64,000 bases of DNA from Betaproteobacteria bacterium TMED22 (GTDB taxonomy: Bacteria; Pseudomonadota; Gammaproteobacteria; Burkholderiales; Eutrophovitaceae), in assembly GCA_002167745.1 (NCBI GenBank), contig NHCB01000015.1, positions 43,726 through 107,725 of the forward strand, written 5' to 3'. A program made the translations under genes and the position numbers. Shown here in pieces: positions 39,122-49,152 of this stretch. Below the pieces are notes generated by a model. That model was not told the origin of the DNA and did no database searches. It saw only the letters and a list, made by a program, of their open reading frames with translations. The first letter of the stretch is position 1; each line of letters opens with the position of its first letter.

Positions 39122-42100
39122 TCAGTTAATAGAGGCATGGGAATCTTGAACAGAATAAACCTTCATATCCGTCATCTGACTGATTCCATAGCTCGCCGCT
39201 CTTGCCCCAGCAACGGTTGTGAAGTAAGTAACACGGCCCTGTAACGCTGTTCTCCTTATTGAATAAGAGTCTCTAATAGAGGTCTGACTATCATCTACAG
39301 TGTTAATAATCATTGCAATCTCGCCGTTCTTAATCATATCCACTACGTGCGGCCGCCCCTCGGTTACCTTATTTACTCGTTCAGCACGGAGTCCATGTTC
39401 GGCGAGTGACTTTGCGGTGCCGTTTGTAGCTATTAATTCAAAACCTATTTCGGATAGCCGGCGAGCTATATCAATAAGATTATTCTTATCTTGATCGCGA
39501 ACGCTCATGAACGCTTTACCGGAGGTAGGCAACAAAACGCCAGCGGCTAACTGTGATTTTACAAAAGCTTCAGAAAAAGATTTACCTACACCCATAACCT
39601 CTCCAGTAGACCGCATCTCTGGACCGAGGATCGTATCAACGCCGGGAAATTTAATAAAGGGAAATACCGCCTCTTTCACGGAATAATACGGTGGTACGAT
39701 CTCGGATGTTGCTCCTATTTGCGCCAATGTTTTGCCTGCCATACAGCTTGCTGCGACCTTAGCTAGAGGACGACCAATAGCTTTTGACACATAAGGTACT
39801 GTTCGCGACGCACGCGGATTAACCTCGAGAACAAAGACATCTTCATTCTGAATAGCGAATTGTATATTCATCAACCCAACGACTTTTAGCCCCTTCGCGA
39901 GCTCAACGGTTTGACGTCGCAGCTCATCCTGAAGCGCTGAAGACAGGCTGTACGGCGGGAGCGAACAAGCAGAATCTCCGCTATGAACGCCCGCCTGCTC
40001 AATGTGCTCCATAATCCCGCCAATCACCACATCATCACCATCAGAAATCGCATCAACATCGACCTCTATCGCATCATTTAAAAAACGATCTAAAAGAACA
40101 GGACTATCATTACTGACTTTAACAGCCTCTCTCATATACCGTTCAAGATCAGATTGCTGATGTACGATCTCCATTGCTCTACCCCCTAAAACATAGGATG
40201 GACGCACGACAAGTGGATAGCCAATTTCCTGAGCCAGTTGTATCGCCTCCTCGGGGTCTCTAGCCGTTCTATTGGGAGGTTGCTTTAAACCAAGATCCGA
40301 TAGTAACTTTTGAAATTTTTCCCGGTCCTCAGCCCAATCAATCATTTCTGGGCTAGTGCCGATGATTGGAACACCCGCGGCATGTAACCCCGCGGCCAAT
40401 TTAAGTGGCGTTTGACCACCATACTGAACAATGACACCCTTAGGTCTCTCTACGTCGACAACTGCTAACACATCTTCCAGTGTAAGTGGCTCAAAATACA
40501 ACCGATCAGATATATCGTAATCGGTAGAAACAGTCTCCGGATTGCAATTCACCATGATCGTTTCAAAACCATCTTCGCGAAGCGCTAGGGAAGCGTGAAC
40601 GCAACAATAGTCGAACTCAATGCCCTGTCCAATTCTATTTGGTCCGCCACCGAGAACCATGATTTTGTCGCGGCTCGAGGGCCTTGATTCACACTCCTCC
40701 TCATATGTGGAGTACATATACGCCGTATTCGTATCAAACTCCGCAGCGCAAGTATCCACCCTCTTGAACACTGGACGTATCGAGAGCGAATTTCGTAAAT
40801 CACGCACGTCACCCTCATTGAGACCTAACAATTTTGCTATTCGTCTGTCCGAAAAACCCTTTTGCTTTATACGCCTCAGTGTTGTTTTATCGAGGTCTTT
40901 AATAGCCGCATTCGCAATTTCACGTTCTTCCAGTATTAAGTCCTCTATAAAAACAAGGAACCATGGATCAATATGCGTTATGTCATAAATTTCATCTGAA
41001 CCCAAACCAAGACGGAAAGCATCGGCAACATACAAAATTCGCTCTGGTCCTGGCTCTGTAATCTCACGCCTTACGACTTCAATGTCATCTGAACGCTCGT
41101 CTAACCCGTCAATTCCAGTTTCTAGCCCGCGCAGAGCCTTTTGGAAAGACTCTTGAAAAGTCCTTCCGATGGCCATCACCTCTCCAACAGATTTCATCTG
41201 GGTTGTGAGTCGTGAATCTGCTCGCGGAAACTTCTCAAAAGCAAACCGAGGTATCTTCGTGACCACGTAATCAATAGTCGGCTCGAATGAGGCAGGCGTT
41301 TCTCCACCAGTTATATCGTTCTTGAGCTCATCCAACGTAAAACCAACTGCGAGCTTTGCCGCGACCTTAGCAATCGGGAAACCGGTCGCTTTAGACGCTA
41401 GAGCTGAGGAACGAGAAACTCGCGGATTCATCTCTATGACCGTCATACGACCGTCATCAGGATTAATTGCAAATTGCACATTTGAGCCGCCGGTATCTAC
41501 GCCAATCTCACGCAAAACTGCTATAGAAGCATTCCGCATAATTTGATATTCTTTGTCCGTGAGTGTCTGCGCTGGCGCAACAGTAATCGAGTCTCCGGTA
41601 TGCACGCCCATTGCATCCAAGTTCTCTATCGAACAGATGATAATGCAGTTGTCCGACCGGTCACGGACGACCTCCATCTCATACTCTTTCCAACCGATCA
41701 CCGACTCCTCGATTAAAACTTCCTTAGTTGGAGAAGCGTCCAAGCCTCTTTCGATGATATCGACGAACTCTTCCTTGTTATATGCAATACCACCACCGGC
41801 TCCGCCCATTGTAAAAGAGGGCCTAATAATCGCCGGATAACCAATCAATGCCTGAACTTGAATCGCCTCCTCCAAGCTATGCGCTATCATTGACCGTGGA
41901 CTATCAAGGCCGATTTTAGTCATGGCCGCCTTAAATTTCTCTCGATCCTCAGCCTTATCGATCGCCTCTTTACTAGCGCCGATCATATCGACAGAGTACT
42001 TCTCTAATACTCCATGTTTAGCCAGATCTAGGGCACAATTAAGGGCGGTCTGGCCACCCATGGTGGGCAGCAATGCATCCGGCTGCTCAGTGGCGATAAT

Positions 42101-42328
42101 TTTCTCTAAGACCTGCCAAGTTATCGGCTCTATATATGTTACGTCTGCTAACTCCGGATCAGTCATTATCGTAGCCGGATTTGAGTTAACCAGAATTACT
42201 CGATAACCCTCTTCCCTGAGAGCTTTACATGCCTGAGCACCAGAATAGTCAAACTCACAAGCCTGCCCAATCACAATCGGACCCGCGCCTATGATAAGTA
42301 TTGATTGAATATCTTCTCTTTTTGGCAT
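39122..42328 (-). CDS. carB: Carbamoyl-phosphate synthase large subunit
   Basis: This 1068-residue protein makes carbamoyl phosphate from bicarbonate, ammonia and two ATP for arginine and pyrimidine synthesis. Two homologous ATP-grasp halves are visible, starting at [20 protein letters not shown] and at [19 protein letters not shown], each with an [18 protein letters not shown]-like or [16 protein letters not shown] stretch. An oligomerisation region lies between them, and a C-terminal MGS-like allosteric domain carries [11 protein letters not shown] 42328 matches the family start. It follows carA by 31 bases. Confidence 0.97.
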   Translation of the reverse strand: MPKREDIQSILIIGAGPIVIGQACEFDYSGAQACKALREEGYRVILVNSNPATIMTDPELADVTYIEPITWQVLEKIIATEQPDALLPTMGGQTALNCALDLAKHGVLEKYSVDMIGASKEAIDKAEDREKFKAAMTKIGLDSPRSMIAHSLEEAIQVQALIGYPAIIRPSFTMGGAGGGIAYNKEEFVDIIERGLDASPTKEVLIEESVIGWKEYEMEVVRDRSDNCIIICSIENLDAMGVHTGDSITVAPAQTLTDKEYQIMRNASIAVLREIGVDTGGSNVQFAINPDDGRMTVIEMNPRVSRSSALASKATGFPIAKVAAKLAVGFTLDELKNDITGGETPASFEPTIDYVVTKIPRFAFEKFPRADSRLTTQMKSVGEVMAIGRTFQESFQKALRGLETGIDGLDERSDDIEVVRREITEPGPERILYVADAFRLGLGSDEIYDITHIDPWFLVFIEDLILEEREIANAAIKDLDKTTLRRIKQKGFSDRRIAKLLGLNEGDVRDLRNSLSIRPVFKRVDTCAAEFDTNTAYMYSTYEEECESRPSSRDKIMVLGGGPNRIGQGIEFDYCCVHASLALREDGFETIMVNCNPETVSTDYDISDRLYFEPLTLEDVLAVVDVERPKGVIVQYGGQTPLKLAAGLHAAGVPIIGTSPEMIDWAEDREKFQKLLSDLGLKQPPNRTARDPEEAIQLAQEIGYPLVVRPSYVLGGRAMEIVHQQSDLERYMREAVKVSNDSPVLLDRFLNDAIEVDVDAISDGDDVVIGGIMEHIEQAGVHSGDSACSLPPYSLSSALQDELRRQTVELAKGLKVVGLMNIQFAIQNEDVFVLEVNPRASRTVPYVSKAIGRPLAKVAASCMAGKTLAQIGATSEIVPPYYSVKEAVFPFIKFPGVDTILGPEMRSTGEVMGVGKSFSEAFVKSQLAAGVLLPTSGKAFMSVRDQDKNNLIDIARRLSEIGFELIATNGTAKSLAEHGLRAERVNKVTEGRPHVVDMIKNGEIAMIINTVDDSQTSIRDSYSIRRTALQGRVTYFTTVAGARAASYGISQMTDMKVYSVQDSHASIN

Positions 42329-42359
42329 GAATCGTCCCAACGCTCCCTAAAGCTTATTT

Positions 42360-43502
42360 TTAATTATTTTTGGTTTGATCAATATTTTTCGTAAAACGGT
42401 CAAACAGGTAATCGACATCATGAGGGCCAGGACTCGCCTCAGGATGACCTTGAAATGAAAAGGCAGGCGAGTCAAGGTGCTCAATGCCTTGTAAACTTCC
42501 GTCAAATAAAGAGATATGCGTAGCTTGAATCTCATTCGGTAGCGAATCTTGATCAACCTCAAACCCATGATTTTGACTAGTGATCAGAACCTGTCCTGTG
42601 CGAAGATCTTTGACTGGATGATTAGCGCCATGGTGACCAAATTTCATTTTTCGAGTTTTAGCGCCACTCGCGATCGCGAGCAATTGATGCCCAAGACAAA
42701 TCCCGAATATTGGTACGCCGTCGATCAATAATTGCTTAATCGCCTCAACCGCATAAATACAAGGTTCTGGATCACCTGGGCCGTTTGACAAAAAGACACC
42801 GTCGGGACTCAATTTGAGGACTTCTTTTGCACTGGTCGTCGCTGGAACAACGGTCACACGACAACCCCTCGAAACCAACATCCGGAGTATATTACTTTTT
42901 ACGCCGAAATCGTAAGCGACCACATGTCTCTTTGCTTCGGTTTTGCTAACAGCCTCTGGATTTAATGACCACTGCGGCTGATTCCACTCATAGGGACTAT
43001 CACAAGTCACCTCGATCGCCAGATCACTTCCTCCTAGCCCAGGAAAAGAGCGAACACGTGCCATGAGCTCCTCATCGTTGACCACTCCAGTTCCTATCGC
43101 TCCTCGCAAGGCGCCCTTCTCGCGGAGCAATCTAGTTAACTTTCGAGTATCAATGCCGGCGATCGCTGGAACATTTTGCGCTTTCATCCACTCACTCAGC
43201 GAACTCGTGGACCGAAAATTACTTGCTCTCAAAGGTAAATCGCGGATAACGAGTCCCGCTGCGCGCGCGCAAATTGACTCCATGTCCTCGTCATTACAAC
43301 CAACACTCCCCACATGAGGATACGTTAGTGTCACAATCTGATTTTGATAGGAGGCGTCAGTAAGGATTTCCTGATAACCAGTCATCGAAGTATTAAAAAC
43401 AACCTCACCAACGGCGGGTTTATCCGCTCCAATAGACAAACCCTGAAATACGGTTCCATCCTCGAGGACCAAGATCGCTGGATCACATTTTTGATACGAC
43501 AA
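42360..43502 (-). CDS. carA: Carbamoyl-phosphate synthase small subunit
   Basis: This 380-residue glutaminase subunit feeds ammonia to CarB. The N-terminal half has [13 protein letters not shown] and [20 protein letters not shown]. The class I amidotransferase half has the nucleophile in GICLGHQLL (near residue 270) and the His-Glu of [12 protein letters not shown] choose TTG 43502: it gives the family length and has GGAGG four bases upstream. The frame stays open to another TTG at 43631, but that codon lies in the -35 box of a good promoter, so the extra 43 residues are probably untranslated leader. Confidence 0.93.
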   Translation of the reverse strand: MSYQKCDPAILVLEDGTVFQGLSIGADKPAVGEVVFNTSMTGYQEILTDASYQNQIVTLTYPHVGSVGCNDEDMESICARAAGLVIRDLPLRASNFRSTSSLSEWMKAQNVPAIAGIDTRKLTRLLREKGALRGAIGTGVVNDEELMARVRSFPGLGGSDLAIEVTCDSPYEWNQPQWSLNPEAVSKTEAKRHVVAYDFGVKSNILRMLVSRGCRVTVVPATTSAKEVLKLSPDGVFLSNGPGDPEPCIYAVEAIKQLLIDGVPIFGICLGHQLLAIASGAKTRKMKFGHHGANHPVKDLRTGQVLITSQNHGFEVDQDSLPNEIQATHISLFDGSLQGIEHLDSPAFSFQGHPEASPGPHDVDYLFDRFTKNIDQTKNN

Positions 43503-43595
43503 TCGACCTCCAAGGATAAATTTTGAGTGGGGGACGCCGTGCCCTTGGGACACTTGCAAAAAGCGGGTGGAATCGTTGAACGTTCCCCCCGCTGG
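43503..43595 (-). promoter_or_regulatory. Probable structured 5' leader of carAB
   Basis: Between the predicted transcription start near 43595 and the carA start lie about 93 bases with two short GC-rich hairpins: CCCC-AGC-GGGG near the 5' end and GTG-T-CCC-AA-GGGCAC in the middle. A CTTTTTGC stretch separates them. carAB leaders and promoters are common points of pyrimidine and arginine control; which, if any, applies here cannot be read from the sequence. Confidence 0.4.
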
Positions 43596-43601
43596 GGTCC
43601 C

Positions 43602-43631
43602 ATTATACAGGCGTATAGAACAATCGATCAA
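43602..43631 (-). promoter_or_regulatory. Sigma-70-type promoter of carAB
   Basis: On the minus strand TTGATC (43631-43626) and a perfect TATAAT (43607-43602) are 18 bases apart, a good housekeeping promoter. It starts inside the gap between dapB and carA and explains why the open frame upstream of carA need not be coding. Confidence 0.65.
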
Positions 43632-43710
43632 TCTCTATGACCGGCTAAATGCTTAAAATAATAATTCCCGACAAAGTCAGTGTCATTATTTTAAAACGTC
43701 AAAAACCTTA

Positions 43711-44514
43711 TTAACCGTCTAAAACATCCTGCATATCGAAAAGGCCATCTTTTTTCCCGGATAAAAACTTCGCAGCTCTCAAAGCACCCACCGCAAAATT
43801 ACTCCGGTCAGAAGCTTTATGAATGATCTCAATTCGTTCTCCCGTTCCAGCAAATACAGCAGTGTGCTCTCCAATAATATCTCCAGCTCTCACCGTAGAA
43901 AAACCAATTGTCTTTGACTTACGGGAGCCCGTATGGCCCTCACGCGCATAAACTGCACAATCGGAAAGGTCTCTTCCCAACGATTCTGCGATAACCTCCC
44001 CCATCCTTAACGCTGTTCCAGATGGTGCATCAACTTTATGCTTGTGATGAGCTTCGACAATCTCAACGTCATACTCATCACCCAAGGCAGTTGACGCTAT
44101 TTTTAATAGTCTCAACAACACGTTAACACCAAGACTCATGTTTGGCGCCATCACAAGAGGTATGGTTGCCGAAGCCGTGCTTATAGATTCTTTCTGAGCG
44201 CTAGTAAACCCTGTTGTTCCGATAACCATCGCAGTATTGTTGGACATGCACACGCTCATGTGATCAATCGTTCCTTCCGGCCGAGTAAAATCTATCAATA
44301 CATCCGCGCTACTCGTGACAGCATCGATATCTGAGGATATAACCACCCCGGAGTCAAACCCAAGTAGTCCTCCCGCATCCTTACCTAAGCAAGAATTACC
44401 TGGGACCTCAAGAGCGCCAACTAAGGCCAGGGCGTCATCATCTCTAATACAACCAATTAACGCGCGCCCCATTTTCCCAGATGCGCCGCAAACGGCAATT
44501 TTCAGTTTATCCAT
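43711..44514 (-). CDS. dapB: 4-hydroxy-tetrahydrodipicolinate reductase
   Basis: This 267-residue enzyme catalyses the NAD(P)H-dependent second step of the lysine/diaminopimelate branch. The nucleotide loop VCGASGKMGRAL is at residues 8-19. GTTGFT, the active-site EAHHKHKVDAPSGTA with its paired histidines and lysine, and GDIIGEH are all present. GGAG lies 8 bases before ATG 44514. It lies 61 bases after bamE on the same strand. Confidence 0.96.
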   Translation of the reverse strand: MDKLKIAVCGASGKMGRALIGCIRDDDALALVGALEVPGNSCLGKDAGGLLGFDSGVVISSDIDAVTSSADVLIDFTRPEGTIDHMSVCMSNNTAMVIGTTGFTSAQKESISTASATIPLVMAPNMSLGVNVLLRLLKIASTALGDEYDVEIVEAHHKHKVDAPSGTALRMGEVIAESLGRDLSDCAVYAREGHTGSRKSKTIGFSTVRAGDIIGEHTAVFAGTGERIEIIHKASDRSNFAVGALRAAKFLSGKKDGLFDMQDVLDG

Positions 44515-44575
44515 AACAAATCTCCGCTCTCCGCCCCTGGCAGTCTATAGATAGTCGATACAATTTACGTCTTGC

Positions 44576-44926
44576 TTATTGGTCCGTCCAGCCCTCTACT
44601 GTCACATCACCTTCTAATCGTTTCAGTTGATCTTGCTCAAAGACAACGACAATTGTTCGCTCTCGCCTAACATCGCCAGCTGCTCCAGCTAAATAAACAT
44701 AATTCCAATTATCAGGCGTCAGGGGATCAATCACCAGCGGCGTACCTAAGATAAAGGTAACCTGGTCCTTTGTCATATCCGGCTTTAGCTTCATCAACAT
44801 TTCTTCATCTAGATAGTTGCCCTGCCGAACCTCTAGTTTGTAAGGTGACAAGAAGCATGATGACAAAGTGAGCACAAGAGCTAAAGCGCTCAAACACTGG
44901 AGGATAGCTACATACATCCGATTCAT
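44576..44926 (-). CDS. bamE: Outer-membrane assembly lipoprotein BamE
   Basis: This 116-residue lipoprotein is part of the BAM complex that inserts beta-barrel proteins into the outer membrane. A lipoprotein signal peptide ends in the lipobox LSSC (Cys24). The mature part has the SmpA/OmlA fold: YKLEVRQGNYLDEE, then LKPDMTKDQV-x-FILGTPLV-x-DP and WNYVYL. It is divergent from fur with about 80 bases between, the arrangement (omlA-fur) known in Pseudomonas and Xanthomonas. Confidence 0.95.
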   Translation of the reverse strand: MNRMYVAILQCLSALALVLTLSSCFLSPYKLEVRQGNYLDEEMLMKLKPDMTKDQVTFILGTPLVIDPLTPDNWNYVYLAGAAGDVRRERTIVVVFEQDQLKRLEGDVTVEGWTDQ

Positions 44927-45005
44927 ATTATTTTTAGACCTGAAAGGTTAGTCAATAAGTAACAAAGACGTTATGATAGGCTAAACTCAAAGAAATTACA
45001 CTGCG

Positions 45006-45437
45006 ATGAAAACACCACTAGATCTCAAAAATATGGGGCTCAAGGCCACCCTACCTCGCCTAAAAATTCTAAATGTATTTGAGACGTCATCGGCAGGACA
45101 CCTTTCCGCAGAGGACGTATACAGAGTGCTCCTAGATGACGAGATGGACATAGGACTAGCCACCATCTATCGAGTACTCACTCAATTTGAGCAGGCAGGC
45201 ATTCTCATTCGACATCACTTTGAATCCGGTAAGGCTGTTTATGAACTTGACCAAGGAGAGCATCACGACCATTTGGTGTGTAATCAATGTGGTCGCGTAG
45301 AGGAGTTCTATGATGAAGAAATCGAACTCAAGCAAACTAAAATTGCTAAAGATAGGGGATTCGAAATCATCGGCCATTCTTTGCAGATATACGCCGACTG
45401 CACAAAACTAAACTGTCCTCATAAAGGAAAGACGTAA
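45006..45437 (+). CDS. fur: Ferric uptake regulator
   Basis: This 143-residue winged-helix metalloregulator represses iron-uptake genes with Fe2+ as co-repressor. The N-terminal DNA-binding part contains GLKATLPRLKIL and GLATIYRVL-x-QFEQAGI. Metal sites include the HHF and GEHHDHLVCNQCG stretches (His cluster plus a Cys pair). The second C-terminal Cys pair is replaced by a spaced pattern, DCTKLNC. No obvious Fur box is seen before the gene. It converges on recN with a 20-base gap. Confidence 0.96.
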   Translation: MKTPLDLKNMGLKATLPRLKILNVFETSSAGHLSAEDVYRVLLDDEMDIGLATIYRVLTQFEQAGILIRHHFESGKAVYELDQGEHHDHLVCNQCGRVEEFYDEEIELKQTKIAKDRGFEIIGHSLQIYADCTKLNCPHKGKT

Positions 45438-45457
45438 GAAGAAACAGAAGTAACGAG

Positions 45458-47116
45458 TTACGATAATGACGAATTAATAAGTTCGCGAGCATGGGCTTTA
45501 GCTTGCTCTGTAACAACCTCTCCGGCTAACATTCTCGCGATTTCATCAACGCAATCTTTTGGATTAAGTTTTTGCAGCAGCGTACTCGAAGCTGTTTTTG
45601 ACTGAGTTTTGGAGACCTTCCAATGCGAGTCGCCTAGGGCCGCCACCTGAGGTAAATGGGTCACACACAGCACTTGAGCGCGGCGGCCAACTGTTTTAAG
45701 CATTCTCCCAACCGTTTCAGCCACTGCACCGCCCACCCCCGAGTCTACCTCATCGAATATTACCGTTGGAACGGCAGAATCTTGATGGACTACGGATTGT
45801 ATCGCCAAAGAAATTCTCGACAACTCACCGCCCGATGCCACTTTACCCACTAGCTTAGCTTCAGCACCAGGATTAGTAGACACATAAAAGGCTATTTGCT
45901 CAAGGCCCGTAGCCCCGGGTTCGCCTTTGGGAATTAGTCGAGCCTCAAATCGAACCCCAGACATTGCTATATCTGCAAGTGCGTCATTAACCTTTTGCGT
46001 CAATTCAATAGATGACCTTCCTCGATCCGAGCTTAATTGACGAGCCGTCTCAAAATATTTCTCTCTCGTTTGAGCCTCTGCCCTACGAAGCTCCTCTAAA
46101 TTAGCATGTGAAGACACCTTTTTTAGCTCAGCCTGAACACTCAAATTCAACTCATCTAACTCATCCGGCTTTACACTATATTTACGCGCATACCTCTGTA
46201 CTTCAGCAATTCTTCTGTCAAGGACATCGGCTAAACCGGGATCAAAATCCAACGATTCCGCGTACCGACGTAGGTCTCGGTTAAGTTCTTCAAGTTGGAT
46301 CTCCAGGCCCTCCAGGTCTTTCAGCATTGCATCAACTTGCGGATCTATCTCTACCACTCGAGTGAGGCTAGATCGAATATTAGTCAGAATAGTTAGGATA
46401 TTTTGCTCGTCGTCACCGAGCATATGAACCGATTGATTTGCTGCGTCGATCAATTCACTCATGTTGCTGACCTTACGATGCTGGTCCAAGGTTTGAATCC
46501 ATTCCTCGCCAGAAAATCCCAAAGCATCCAGATCCCTTTGCGTCTCTAGCAACTCTTCAGTTCTTTGTTTTATGGCTTCGGATTGTTCTAAACATTGATT
46601 CAACTTAGTTTTTTCAGATTGCCAGCTCCTCCAAGCTCCTTCGACCGACTTAACTGCGTTCGACAAATGGCCAAAAGAATCTAAAACCTGACTATGTGTG
46701 GAGGAATCAACCAAAGAGTAGTGTTCATGCTGGCCATGAATATCGATTAGCAGGCCTCCTAACGTTCTAAGTTGTTTTACCGTAACGGGTATCCCGTTAA
46801 TCCAAGCTCGCGATCGGCCTGCCGTATCAATTACTCGTCTTAATACACAATCTTCATCGCCTAAATCACCCTCTTCCAAATACGAACAAACATCAGGCAA
46901 GTTGGATATGTCGAACTCCGCAACAATATCGGCTCGACTTGCGCCAGACCTGATACTACCCGCATCAGAACGACCACCTAAGATTAGGCTAATCGCGCCA
47001 AGTAAAATGGATTTACCCGCTCCCGTCTCTCCCGTGAGCACAGTAAAACCCGGATCTAGGCCGAGCTCAATAGAATCGATTAACACGTAATCCTTGACTG
47101 TTAAACGGACCAACAT
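45458..47116 (-). CDS. recN: DNA repair protein RecN
   Basis: This 552-residue SMC-like ATPase acts in double-strand break repair. It has Walker A GETGAGKSILL near residue 30, long central coiled coils with a hydrophilic hinge, and the C-terminal signature SGGELSRISLAIQ with Walker B VIFDEVDSGVGG. ATG 47116 fits the family N-terminus (MLVRLTVKDYVLID); the longer open frame upstream overlaps nadK and is rejected. It lies 19 bases after nadK. No SOS box was evident to me near the start. Confidence 0.95.
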   Translation of the reverse strand: MLVRLTVKDYVLIDSIELGLDPGFTVLTGETGAGKSILLGAISLILGGRSDAGSIRSGASRADIVAEFDISNLPDVCSYLEEGDLGDEDCVLRRVIDTAGRSRAWINGIPVTVKQLRTLGGLLIDIHGQHEHYSLVDSSTHSQVLDSFGHLSNAVKSVEGAWRSWQSEKTKLNQCLEQSEAIKQRTEELLETQRDLDALGFSGEEWIQTLDQHRKVSNMSELIDAANQSVHMLGDDEQNILTILTNIRSSLTRVVEIDPQVDAMLKDLEGLEIQLEELNRDLRRYAESLDFDPGLADVLDRRIAEVQRYARKYSVKPDELDELNLSVQAELKKVSSHANLEELRRAEAQTREKYFETARQLSSDRGRSSIELTQKVNDALADIAMSGVRFEARLIPKGEPGATGLEQIAFYVSTNPGAEAKLVGKVASGGELSRISLAIQSVVHQDSAVPTVIFDEVDSGVGGAVAETVGRMLKTVGRRAQVLCVTHLPQVAALGDSHWKVSKTQSKTASSTLLQKLNPKDCVDEIARMLAGEVVTEQAKAHARELINSSLS

Positions 47117-47135
47117 GGAAGATCTTCCCGCAAAA

Positions 47136-48005
47136 TTACGACCCCATTGTCCCAGCCCAGTGTAGCTTCTCTCGAAGCGTACCAAAATAATCGTGTCCAC
47201 TTGGATGAACCAGCCTAACTCTCGGAGTCGCCACTTCAATCCTTAACCTGCCACCCTCACCAATGTTTAAATGGGTATGACTGTCGATGTGCACACGGGC
47301 ATCGATAGCCTCTATCAACTCAATCTCTATCTTGGAGGTCCCTGAAATAACGATAGGCCTATTCGACAAAGAATGTGGGCACACAGGAACAAGTAGAATG
47401 CAATCCACTCCCGGCGCGATAATGGGACCACCAGCGGAAAGTGCATAAGCAGTGGACCCAGTTGGAGTTGAAACGACCAGCCCGTCAGACCTAAGGTTAT
47501 AGGCAAACTCACCATCAATAGTTACTTTCATCTGAATCAGACTGCCACTCTCTCCCTTGCCAATTGAAACATCGTTCAAAGCCCAAATCCCGATCTCAGG
47601 CTCGCTCTCCGTGCTCACCTCAAGGACAGCGCGGTTATCCGTAATATATTCCCCCCTTTGAACCGCACGCAAACTGGCCACCATCTTATTCAAAGAAATG
47701 TCTGCCAGAAAGCCTAGTCGGCCCAGGTTGATGCCTAGCAAAGGCACATTATGCATAGCTACCGTCCGCGCTAGACCGAGCAACGTGCCATCGCCGCCAA
47801 GCACCACTACTAAATCGCTACGGCTGACCACATCATCTATCGGTCCGCATTCCACGTTAATTTCAGTAAGTTGCTGCGCAGTCATATCGTCAACTAAACA
47901 ATCAACGCCCTCTCCTTGCAAAAAACCAATAATCTGGGAGACTGGACGCTGAACCTCAGCACTCTTATATTTACCGACTATACAAACTCGATTAAATTTA
48001 TTCAT
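47136..48005 (-). CDS. nadK: NAD kinase
   Basis: This 289-residue enzyme phosphorylates NAD+ to NADP+. The family motif GGDGTLL (near residue 69), NLGRLGFL, ALND, and the glycine-rich TPTGSTAYALSAGGP are all present. ATG 48005 matches the family start (MNKFNRVCIVGK); a GTG five codons upstream is in frame. It is divergent from hrcA (94-base gap) and upstream of recN, a common order in proteobacteria. Confidence 0.96.
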   Translation of the reverse strand: MNKFNRVCIVGKYKSAEVQRPVSQIIGFLQGEGVDCLVDDMTAQQLTEINVECGPIDDVVSRSDLVVVLGGDGTLLGLARTVAMHNVPLLGINLGRLGFLADISLNKMVASLRAVQRGEYITDNRAVLEVSTESEPEIGIWALNDVSIGKGESGSLIQMKVTIDGEFAYNLRSDGLVVSTPTGSTAYALSAGGPIIAPGVDCILLVPVCPHSLSNRPIVISGTSKIEIELIEAIDARVHIDSHTHLNIGEGGRLRIEVATPRVRLVHPSGHDYFGTLREKLHWAGTMGS

Positions 48006-48099
48006 ATTTACGTTATACACGAGACATGATTCGCATCATCGCAAATTCTACAGGATAAAAAAAACCAAATCGAAGACAAAAAGTTTGTAGAATGAAACC

Positions 48100-49116
48100 A
48101 TGATGAACGAAAGATCGCGAATTTTACTGAAATCGCTTATCGAGAAGCACATTTCAGATGGCCAGCCTATAGGATCTCGACAGCTAGCTAAATCCTCGGG
48201 TTTAGAACTGAGTCCGGCCAGTATTCGAAACATTATGGCTGATCTTGAAGAAATGGGTTTTATAGCGAGTCCGCACACCTCAGCAGGCCGAATCCCAACA
48301 CCACTAGGATACCGCTTGTTTGTTGACTCACTGCTCACCGTCCAGCCACTGGACACAATAGAGTTGCATGAGATCGAGGACCAATTCCGACCGGATAGTG
48401 CTAATCGACTGATTTCCACAGCGTCTCAGCTACTATCTAATCTCACTCAGTTCGCCGGCGTGGTAAAATCACCAGCGCGCCAAAGTAGCTCATTTCGACA
48501 TATCGAGTTTGTTTCCCTATCCGACCAACGCATTTTACTGATTGTAGTCACTCCGGACGGAGACGTTCAAAATAAAGTACTCGAAGCTTCCCGCCAATTT
48601 ACAGAATCGGAGTTAACAGAAGCAACCAACTACCTGAACCAAAATTACGCGGGAATGTCCTTTAGTGCGATCAAATCTCGCATACAGTCGGAGCTGAAAC
48701 AACTCAAGGAGAACATCTCTCAGTTAATGTCCTTGGCGATATCAGCCGGAGAAGAAAGCTCACTAAAAACCGAAGAATACATCGTATCAGGAGAAAAGAA
48801 CTTATTAAGCGTCCATGATCTGTCAACGAATATCAATAGTCTGAGAACCCTTTTTGATATGTTTGATAAAAAAACGGGCATTCTTCAACTACTTGACACA
48901 AGCGATCAGGCCAATGGCGTACAAATATATATTGGTGGGGAATCTGGCCTAGTGCCGCTAGATGAATGCAGCGTAGTCACAGCACCGTATGAAGTAGATG
49001 GTCAGGTGGTCGGAACTGTTGGCGTTATCGGCCCCACAAGAATGGCCTATGAAAGAGTCATTCCCATAGTAGATATCACAGCAAAACTTTTATCCGGGGC
49101 GCTGTCCCAACCGTAG
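48100..49116 (+). CDS. hrcA: Heat-inducible transcription repressor HrcA
   Basis: This 338-residue repressor binds CIRCE operators, usually before groESL and sometimes dnaK or hrcA, and is tuned by GroEL. The N-terminal winged helix has QPIGSRQLAKSSGLELSPASIRNIMADLEEMGFI-x-SPHTSAGRIPT, the classical HrcA motif. The GAF-like core and the C-terminal G-x-IGPTRM-x-YERVIP are present. It starts at ATG 48100 (a second ATG follows directly). No CIRCE palindrome (TTAGCACTC-N9-GAGTGCTAA) is visible before it or elsewhere in the window. Confidence 0.95.
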   Translation: MMNERSRILLKSLIEKHISDGQPIGSRQLAKSSGLELSPASIRNIMADLEEMGFIASPHTSAGRIPTPLGYRLFVDSLLTVQPLDTIELHEIEDQFRPDSANRLISTASQLLSNLTQFAGVVKSPARQSSSFRHIEFVSLSDQRILLIVVTPDGDVQNKVLEASRQFTESELTEATNYLNQNYAGMSFSAIKSRIQSELKQLKENISQLMSLAISAGEESSLKTEEYIVSGEKNLLSVHDLSTNINSLRTLFDMFDKKTGILQLLDTSDQANGVQIYIGGESGLVPLDECSVVTAPYEVDGQVVGTVGVIGPTRMAYERVIPIVDITAKLLSGALSQP

Positions 49117-49152
49117 TCTTCGATTTAACCGTAATTTCCGAAAAAAAGTCAT

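Noticed and set aside
43503-43631. 43-codon N-terminal extension of carA
   Set aside because: It begins within a good -35 box, lacks similarity to CarA and makes the protein too long; TTG 43502 with GGAGG fits better.
47117-47239. 41-codon N-terminal extension of recN
   Set aside because: It overlaps the end of nadK and is not RecN-like; ATG 47116 gives the family N-terminus.
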